Origin: Lachnospiraceae bacterium
GTDB lineage: Bacteria > Bacillota_A > Clostridia > Lachnospirales > Lachnospiraceae
DNA: 10,545 nt
Reading direction: 5' to 3'
NCBI GenBank assembly: GCA_017540915.1
Contig: JAFYAD010000164.1
Location: 1 to 10,545 of the forward strand
Position 1 is the stretch's first letter; each line of letters begins with the position of its first letter. The position numbers were made by a program, and so were the translations under genes. Under the pieces are notes generated by a model. That model was not told the DNA's origin. It saw only the letters and a list, made by a program, of their open reading frames with translations, and searched no databases. Positions 5,326-10,545 of this stretch are shown piece after piece.

Positions 5326-6180
5326 TTATTTACCGTGTTCTAAAATCTCTTTCAATTCAGCATAGTCCGTATCTGCATGCTTTTCTGTCGCTATGTCCAG
5401 AACAGCCTTTCCAAGCTCCTTGTACAGGGTACTGTATTCTCCCATAACACCCAGGTGTTTTTTTACGGTACCCGTATCATTTCTCTCAATGGGACCGGTC
5501 AGCGAATCTACAACTCCTGCCCTGAATGCGTTGTCCACATTGTTTTTTACAAGATGTTCCAGAAGACTGTAGGCTTCATCTTCGGCAAAACCGCAGAGCT
5601 TAAGATTGTCCACGCATACCTTTATGAGCCCCAGTACATCATTGCTGGCCATGGCGCATGCAGCATGGTATCTCACCTTCGAAGCCGCATCGATGGAAGC
5701 GGTTCTGTTACCAAGGTCTGACAGAACAGTCTTCCAAAGATTTACCGCCTTCTCACTTCCTTCCAAAGTGAAAAACGCTGTATTCAACCCCTCCCAGCAT
5801 GTGAATCTGTCTGCAAAAGCGTAGACCGGATGAACCGAGATCCCCCGGATATTCGCTTTCACAGCTCCACTGAAGATTTCCGACGACAGTGCTCCGCTCA
5901 GATGACCTACCGTCATCTCTCTGTCGTCAGGTATCAGGGGCTTAAGCTGTTCCCATACACCTGCTATCTCACCGTCGGGAGTGGCGATCAGTATCGTATC
6001 GCTCTCCCGGACCATCTCATCAATGGCAGTGTAAGCCCTGCTGCCTGTAAAATCTGCGCCTTCCCGGGCACTCTCAAAAGTTCTGCTGAAAAACCCTGTC
6101 AGTGAAACATTTTCGCTCTGTCTCAGGTATCTTCCCATGGAAACACCTGCTTTTCCTGCTCCTATTATGCCTAATCTCAT
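5326..6180 (-). CDS. Rossmann-like and DUF2520 domain protein
   Basis: A 284-residue protein with an N-terminal NAD(P)-binding Rossmann fold: MRLGIIGAGKAGVSMG gives GxGxxG at residues 7-12. It is followed by strand TILIATPDGEI and the segment GISVHPVYAFAD, which matches the H-P-x-x-x-F/A signature of the DUF2520 group (COG5495). The C-terminal half is helical (from KVRYHAACAMASNDVLGLI), as in ketopantoate-reductase-like dehydrogenases. It is probably a cytoplasmic NAD(P)-dependent oxidoreductase of unknown substrate. I chose the ATG at 6180 over an in-frame TTG at 6198 because GGGGAG (6196-6191) lies about 10 nt before the ATG and the Rossmann strand begins there. It begins 21 nt after the protease stop, so the two are likely one transcript. 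Confidence 0.88.
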   Translation of the reverse strand: MRLGIIGAGKAGVSMGRYLRQSENVSLTGFFSRTFESAREGADFTGSRAYTAIDEMVRESDTILIATPDGEIAGVWEQLKPLIPDDREMTVGHLSGALSSEIFSGAVKANIRGISVHPVYAFADRFTCWEGLNTAFFTLEGSEKAVNLWKTVLSDLGNRTASIDAASKVRYHAACAMASNDVLGLIKVCVDNLKLCGFAEDEAYSLLEHLVKNNVDNAFRAGVVDSLTGPIERNDTGTVKKHLGVMGEYSTLYKELGKAVLDIATEKHADTDYAELKEILEHGK

Positions 6181-6201
6181 GATGATAACGCTCCCCAATC
6201 G

Positions 6202-8538
6202 TCAGTATGTGATCATCCCATAGTTGGTAACCGAAGGTTTACCCGGACATGCGTCAAACGCAGAGATGACCGAATTGTCCACCATGCCATAGATCACCGC
6301 TATCTTTAGCGAATTACAGCCCGCGAATGTATCCTGTGACACCGTAAATACCATTCCGTATATGACTGCCTGAGACAGTGAAGAACAATCGGCAAATGCC
6401 TTCTGTTCCACAGAGTTCACTATTCCGCTTACGGTCAATGAGGAAAGTTTTGTGCATCCTGAAAATGCTCCCCCTCCTATGGTGACCGTACCGTTTATGC
6501 TAACTGATGTAATGGATGTATTGCCCTTAAACGCTTCATCTCCTATGCGGCTCACCGGATATCCTCCGAGAGTGATGGGGATATCTATGTTGCCACCGGG
6601 GCCGTTGTATCCTGTGATCTCCGCATTATAAGACGATGTCACCCTGTAACTGTAGCTTCCTTCTGTCTGCTCGCCGCCCGGTGCGGGAGTTACGGGAGTA
6701 TTCCCACCGTTGCCTGTGTTTCCGTTATTTCCCTCGTTGCCTCCGTTGCCGGTATTATCTCCATTACCACCATTTCCGGTATCGTCTCCGGCTCCGTTAT
6801 TACCTTCGTTGCCGGTGTTGCCTTCGTTTCCGGTATTATCTCCGTTACCGGTATTATCTCCGTTTCCGGTGTTGTCTCCGTTACCGGTATTTCCTCCGTT
6901 ACCGTTATTTCCTTCATTACCACCGTTTCCGGTGTTGCCTCCGTTTCCGGTGTTATCTCCGTTGCCTGTATTACCTTCATTACCACCGTTACCGGTATTT
7001 CCTCCATTTCCTTCATCCGGATTTTCAGTCGATTCACCGATGAGATTTCTCATGTCAGGTATCCCGTATCCGTAATATATATCCCAGCCTGCGGTTCCGA
7101 TATCCACAGCTGCATTTTTGATCTTGTTTTCGATAGTGGCGGGAGTTGCCGACGGATACTTTATGGTGAGCATTGCGGCAAGTGCTGCCACATGTGGCGA
7201 TGCCATGGATGTACCGCTCAGCGATGCGTAGCTGCCGTTTGGAATGGTACTCATAATGTCCACTCCGGGCGCCGCAACATCCACGCTGTTACCGTAATTG
7301 GAAAAATATGCTTTGTTGTAGTAGGAATCGACAGCCGACACCACCACGGCTCCTTTGATATGTGCCGGGCAAAAATATGCCGTATCCGTATTGTTATTGC
7401 CTGCTGCCGCCACCACGGTCACGCCGCGATCCAGAGCATACTGTACATAGCTGTCAATGTAGTCGCTGTGGCCTCCGCCAAGGCTCATGTTTATGACAGA
7501 CGCCCCATTATCTACCGCATACCTTATGCCGAGAGCTATGGAAGAATGATATCCGTTTCCCGCTGCGTCCAGCACCCTCACCGGCATGATCTTAACATCA
7601 AGACCCGGAGTGCAATCCACAATGGTACCTGCAACGTGTGTACCGTGATAATGCTCGTCGGATGCATCCCTGTCGTTTGCCACAAAATCGTAGCCTGTCA
7701 CAATCCTGCCATCCATGTATGGTGTTTCCGTGACACCGGTATCTATGACTGCGACGGTGGCACTGCCGCTTCCGAGATACTGAGCATATTCGTCTACACC
7801 CATCACCGATGCTCCCCATGTCAGATGGTGGTCATCATAATATCCGGTCCCTGTCAGTGAAACATTCTGCAGCAGAATATCCTTATCCGAAGTAATATCC
7901 TCCGAAACACCTATGTACGAATCTGCCTCAACCCAGTCTACTGCGCTTAAACTCCTGATCTTCTCATATGCATTCTCAGCCTGTGTCGATGTCTTAAACT
8001 GCAGGATAGCGATATCGTCATCACTCTCCAGAACCGCCTCCGGTGAGTACGCATCAAAACTCACCCCGGAATCCGTAGTCTTCACTATGAGCCTTGCGGT
8101 GTAGAACTCGTTCACGTCTTCAACCGCCTTACCGCTGTCAATAGGGTGCTCGCTTATCAGAACGGAAAGCTCCTTTGCAAATTCCATAAAATCTCTGCTT
8201 TCCGTAACAGCCTTCTTCTTTACCTTTATGATACATCTGAATTTCTTACGGCCAACCTTTGCCGTAACTTTTCCTTTACCGGCTTTTACGGCTTTCACTG
8301 CGATATTCTTCTTTGCCTTATCCGTGATCTTTAAGACACCGTTTTTGGCGACGCTCCACACGACCTTTTTGGAACCTGTGCCTGCTATCTTCACCCTGAC
8401 GGTCTTACCGACTTCCACTGTCTTATTCGCTGCCGATATCTTTACGCGTGTTTTAGCCTCCACAGGCATGTTCAAAGTTCCGAACACACTCATAAACACC
8501 ATCAACCCTACGAAGATGATCCCATATACTCTTTTCAT
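6202..8538 (-). CDS. Secreted subtilisin-like serine protease with Ig-like, Gly-Asn linker and LRR domains
   Basis: A 778-residue multidomain exported S8 protease. Residues 1-29 are a signal peptide (KR, hydrophobic core IIFVGLMVFMSVFG, likely cut after VEA). About 30-108 is a lysine-rich Big2-like Ig domain. About 145-210 resembles an I9 inhibitor propeptide (ILQFKTSTQAENAYEKIRSL). The catalytic domain, about 235-500, has all key residues: Asp266 in VAVIDTGV, His298 in HGTHVAGT, oxyanion Asn381 in AAAGNNN and Ser444 in GTSMASPHVA. Residues 511-613 are a Gly-Asn repeat linker, and 625-778 form BspA-type leucine-rich repeats (AFSGCTKLSSLTVSG, AFADCSSLSQAVIYG, TFAGCNSLKIAVIYG). There is no LPxTG anchor. 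The ATG at 8538 is chosen over one at 8595 because GGAGG lies 7 nt before it, the signal peptide starts there, and the longer form would overlap the upstream gene. It lies 35 nt after the DUF3737 stop. Confidence 0.94.
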   Translation of the reverse strand: MKRVYGIIFVGLMVFMSVFGTLNMPVEAKTRVKISAANKTVEVGKTVRVKIAGTGSKKVVWSVAKNGVLKITDKAKKNIAVKAVKAGKGKVTAKVGRKKFRCIIKVKKKAVTESRDFMEFAKELSVLISEHPIDSGKAVEDVNEFYTARLIVKTTDSGVSFDAYSPEAVLESDDDIAILQFKTSTQAENAYEKIRSLSAVDWVEADSYIGVSEDITSDKDILLQNVSLTGTGYYDDHHLTWGASVMGVDEYAQYLGSGSATVAVIDTGVTETPYMDGRIVTGYDFVANDRDASDEHYHGTHVAGTIVDCTPGLDVKIMPVRVLDAAGNGYHSSIALGIRYAVDNGASVINMSLGGGHSDYIDSYVQYALDRGVTVVAAAGNNNTDTAYFCPAHIKGAVVVSAVDSYYNKAYFSNYGNSVDVAAPGVDIMSTIPNGSYASLSGTSMASPHVAALAAMLTIKYPSATPATIENKIKNAAVDIGTAGWDIYYGYGIPDMRNLIGESTENPDEGNGGNTGNGGNEGNTGNGDNTGNGGNTGNGGNEGNNGNGGNTGNGDNTGNGDNTGNGDNTGNEGNTGNEGNNGAGDDTGNGGNGDNTGNGGNEGNNGNTGNGGNTPVTPAPGGEQTEGSYSYRVTSSYNAEITGYNGPGGNIDIPITLGGYPVSRIGDEAFKGNTSITSVSINGTVTIGGGAFSGCTKLSSLTVSGIVNSVEQKAFADCSSLSQAVIYGMVFTVSQDTFAGCNSLKIAVIYGMVDNSVISAFDACPGKPSVTNYGMITY
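6700..7013 (-). repeat. Gly-Asn-rich linker repeat inside the protease gene
   Basis: About 100 codons built from six-residue (18-bp) units such as GNGDNT, GNGGNT, GNEGNT and GNEGNN. The units are imperfect and interleaved, with one odd GAGDD. It joins the catalytic domain to the leucine-rich repeats as a flexible spacer. The repeat creates long open frames in other registers on both strands; these are artefacts. Confidence 0.85.
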
Positions 8539-8545
8539 GCTGTCA

Positions 8546-8552
8546 CCTCCTT
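8546..8552 (-). promoter_or_regulatory. Ribosome binding site AAGGAGG setting the protease start
   Basis: AAGGAGG on the minus strand stands 7 nt before the ATG at 8538. It fixes the start immediately ahead of the signal peptide. Confidence 0.85.
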
Positions 8553-8573
8553 CATAATAATATGTATTGGTTA

Positions 8574-9416
8574 TCACATGGATCCTGTTGTGCATATTTC
8601 CCCTTCAGCCTCCGGATCGTCCATGATCACTTCACCGACGGATTTAACATTGATCCTTCCGCTGCGGGGATTTTTGATGCTGATCACATCGGATGTGATA
8701 TCAGCCTCAACCTCAGATTTCTCGAAAGCCAGATCGCAATCTGTCATAGTGCAGTTTATAAGCTTTAATCCCTTGCAGTAACACAGGGGCTGCGTACCGA
8801 TGATCGCACAGTTCTCAAAAGTCACATTCTCGCAATACCAGGCGAGGTATTCACCTTTCACGACGCTGTCCTTTACCACCACATTGCGCGCATGCCAGAA
8901 GGCATCCTTGGTATCAAAATCGCAATCCGTAAAAACAGAGTCCTCGATATACTGAAAAGAATATTTTCCCTTAAGCTTCACCCGCTCAAATGTCAGATGA
9001 TCCGAACGCATCATGAAGTATTCGCTCTGTGCGACTGAATCTCTCATACTGACAGTCCGGACCGACCATCCGAACTCCGGGGAGATGATGTCGCAATCGG
9101 CAATACTCACATCAGAACACTCCCTAAGGGCTTTTATGCCGTGCATCGCCGTGCCGGTTATCCCGACATTATCGCAATACCATAGCGCGGCACGGCAATT
9201 CTCAGTCATCTCGCTGCCACTTATCTTCAACCCCTTATTATGCCAGAAAGGATATCTCAGATTAAAATAGCACTCTCTCGCAGTGATGTCCCTGCACTCC
9301 TTAAACGCACTCTCTCCGTCCGCAGGTCCGTCAAAACGGCATTCCGTAACCAGCAGATCACTGCTTCCGTAAAGTGCTCTTTCCTCATCAAATGTGCGGT
9401 CTTTTATCGTCTGCAT
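8574..9416 (-). CDS. DUF3737 family beta-helix protein
   Basis: A 280-residue protein that matches the DUF3737 family end to end, starting MQTIKDRTFDEERALYGSSD and including ADGESAFKECRDI, GIKALRECSDV, SPEFGW, KGKYSFQY, TKDAFWHARNV, VKGEYLAWYCENV and GTQPLCYCKGLKL. Repeats of about 20 residues, each with an aromatic cluster (PFWHNKGL, ALWYCDNV, AFWHARNV, LAWYCENV) followed by a short strand and C/D turn, indicate a right-handed parallel beta-helix. There is no signal peptide, so it should act in the cytoplasm; its biochemical role is not established. The ATG at 9416 follows GGAAGGA about 10 nt away. The gene lies after an intrinsic terminator and so begins a new transcript or is read through; no convincing promoter hexamers are visible in 9417-9474. 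Confidence 0.93.
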   Translation of the reverse strand: MQTIKDRTFDEERALYGSSDLLVTECRFDGPADGESAFKECRDITARECYFNLRYPFWHNKGLKISGSEMTENCRAALWYCDNVGITGTAMHGIKALRECSDVSIADCDIISPEFGWSVRTVSMRDSVAQSEYFMMRSDHLTFERVKLKGKYSFQYIEDSVFTDCDFDTKDAFWHARNVVVKDSVVKGEYLAWYCENVTFENCAIIGTQPLCYCKGLKLINCTMTDCDLAFEKSEVEADITSDVISIKNPRSGRINVKSVGEVIMDDPEAEGEICTTGSM

Positions 9417-9474
9417 ATAATATGTATCCTTCCTTTTTAGATCTAAAGTTATTTGCTCTATTGAAGCCTTTAAA

Positions 9475-9510
9475 AAAGGCTGCAGGCCCTGTTATCGGAC
9501 TGCAGCCTTT
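9475..9510 (-). terminator. Rho-independent terminator after the edge gene
   Basis: A perfect 11-bp stem, AAAGGCTGCAG pairing with CTGCAGCCTTT, has a 14-nt loop and is followed on the minus strand by further T residues (a six-T run in all). It starts 6 nt past the TAG at 9516. The 3' arm could instead pair with AAAGGCT just downstream (down to about 9465), forming a second short hairpin. Confidence 0.92.
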
Positions 9511-9515
9511 CATGT

Positions 9516-10545
9516 CTAATCTCTCAGAACGTGAATGTCCGTCAATATACACTGATCTCCCGTAAGCGCGGCATACAGGTCATTAACATTATCACGAGCC
9601 GTAACGACGCTACGAAGAGCCAGACCCATATTCTCGGTCTCGATGATGATACTGTTTTTCTCCCTGCTTATCGTCACAGTACAATCGATACCCTGCCGGT
9701 TCCTTTCCTTCCACTCTTCCCAGCCTACGAAATCATCTTTTCTCACAACCTGAACTTCGCTTTCAAGCCGGTCATTATGTTCCCAGCTCTCTCCATCCAT
9801 CCGCAGTATGAACAGGTCTCTTGCATTTGCGTTTTTCAGGCTTCCGTCCGCTGAAACAAAAATATTCACATAAGGACAGTGCCATACAAGTCTCGCAGTC
9901 GGATAACTCTTGGAATGGAATTTGAATGTAAATCCGTTTTTGATGGGAACTCCTTCCGAAACAGCTCCACGCGGACCGTCCACCTGAACATTGGGGATAT
10001 CACCCACCGGACAGTCTTTTATGTAGCTGATCTCCTCTGCGATGCGCGGGATCTCATCGGTACCAGCATCTGCTGCATTCGAATCAACCCTGATGTTGTG
10101 TATCTCACAATTCTCACCGGTTATGGAAAGATAAGCATATCTTGCAGTATCAAGCAGCGCCAGTATCACCTCAAAGGCTTTCTTTTCCGCGGTGACACGC
10201 ACCAGAACATGATCTTTATTTCTGAAGGTTTCGATGACATACAGCTGCCCCGGCTCATGCATACCAGAATTTGTCCTGCTGGTCTGTTCGATATTCTTCA
10301 CATCGGACTTTCTCACACCGCCTTCAGTGAGTTTTCCGTCCATGCGGATCTTTGCATATTCCAGATACAGGATCTTTTTATTGTCTTCCTCTCCCGGATG
10401 GACTCTGGTATCCAGCGAATCGTACACTATAAGCGTAGGCAGGCTCTTATCCTCCGGAACAGCCGAATCGGGCTGGCTGCAAAAACTGATCTTTGTCTTT
10501 TTACCCGTTATCACAATACCGTCGGTGTGACCGTTATATATGGAC
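9516..10545 (-). CDS. Hypothetical protein with two related C-terminal modules (N-terminus cut by window edge)
   Basis: The frame is open to the right edge (342 visible residues; the edge reads SIYNGHTDGIVITGKKTK), so the gene starts outside the window. A GTG at 10514 is not a likely start because coding continues upstream without a visible ribosome binding site. I do not recognise the family. Two modules of about 140-160 residues end alike: AYLSITGENCEIHNIRVD and YAALTGDQCILTDIHVLRD. The second is rich in strand-like stretches (GFTFKFHSKSYPTARLVWHC, CTVTISREKNSIIIETENMG). Both look like beta-sandwich modules, perhaps carbohydrate- or ligand-binding. The visible part has no membrane segment. 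It ends just before a strong terminator, so it closes its own transcription unit. Confidence 0.8.
   Translation of the reverse strand, partial: SIYNGHTDGIVITGKKTKISFCSQPDSAVPEDKSLPTLIVYDSLDTRVHPGEEDNKKILYLEYAKIRMDGKLTEGGVRKSDVKNIEQTSRTNSGMHEPGQLYVIETFRNKDHVLVRVTAEKKAFEVILALLDTARYAYLSITGENCEIHNIRVDSNAADAGTDEIPRIAEEISYIKDCPVGDIPNVQVDGPRGAVSEGVPIKNGFTFKFHSKSYPTARLVWHCPYVNIFVSADGSLKNANARDLFILRMDGESWEHNDRLESEVQVVRKDDFVGWEEWKERNRQGIDCTVTISREKNSIIIETENMGLALRSVVTARDNVNDLYAALTGDQCILTDIHVLRD

Noticed and set aside
6636..7075. Long open frames on both strands opposite or out of register with the protease linker
   Set aside because: They are low-complexity translations (Arg-Tyr, Pro-Leu or Glu-Thr rich) forced by the 18-bp Gly-Asn repeat; no start signals or domain-like composition.
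8557..8567. ATACATATTAT shared by the leaders of the protease gene (here) and the DUF3737 gene (9417-9427)
   Set aside because: It lies before the ribosome binding site in one and after it in the other, so no consistent regulatory position; AT-rich chance match is likely.
8539..8595. Longer protease start at 8595
   Set aside because: It would overlap the DUF3737 gene, precede the signal peptide with 19 unlikely residues and ignore the strong AAGGAGG before 8538.

Overview
The window looks like a stretch of a Clostridia chromosome, most likely Lachnospiraceae (Butyrivibrio/Lachnospira/Roseburia type). This is an inference from gene content: a DUF3737 protein, a secreted S8 protease with an Ig-like domain and BspA-type leucine-rich repeats, a soluble GGDEF protein with tandem sensor modules, a GNAT-NUDIX fusion, plus strong AGGAGG-type ribosome binding sites. 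Every supportable gene is on the minus strand, so transcription runs from the right end of the window to the left.

Right part (10545 to 4927). A gene cut by the window edge (unknown function, two related C-terminal modules) ends at 9516 and is followed by a clear intrinsic terminator. Next come a DUF3737 beta-helix protein, a large secreted subtilisin-like protease and a Rossmann/DUF2520 protein, closely spaced (35 and 21 nt gaps) and probably co-transcribed. A 103-residue protein of unknown function follows.

Middle (4926 to 3292). A well-formed sigma-A-type promoter with a perfect 18-bp palindrome just downstream of the predicted transcription start drives a diguanylate cyclase. It has two PAS-like sensor modules, a GGDEY active site and an intact RxxD inhibitory site. 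A bidirectional-looking terminator closes the unit.

Left part (about 3270 to 1). First comes a graveyard of gene remnants: pieces of a DUF4375/DMP19-like gene run into pieces of a COG2865 (AlbA_2/RecG-like ATP-binding) gene, with frameshifts, an internal deletion and a 12-bp minisatellite. After it lies a tightly packed operon of small-molecule-modifying enzymes: a GNAT-NUDIX fusion, a 38-codon ORF matching only the C-terminus of another GNAT, a GNAT acetyltransferase, a P-loop kinase-like ATPase, and a further GNAT cut by the left edge. All four junctions in this operon are 4-nt start/stop overlaps (GTGA or ATGA).

I see no RNA genes, CRISPR array, insertion sequence or obvious new defence system. 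The most notable items are the translationally coupled GNAT-tail mini-ORF, the decaying COG2865/DUF4375 region with its minisatellite, and the palindrome at the diguanylate cyclase promoter.
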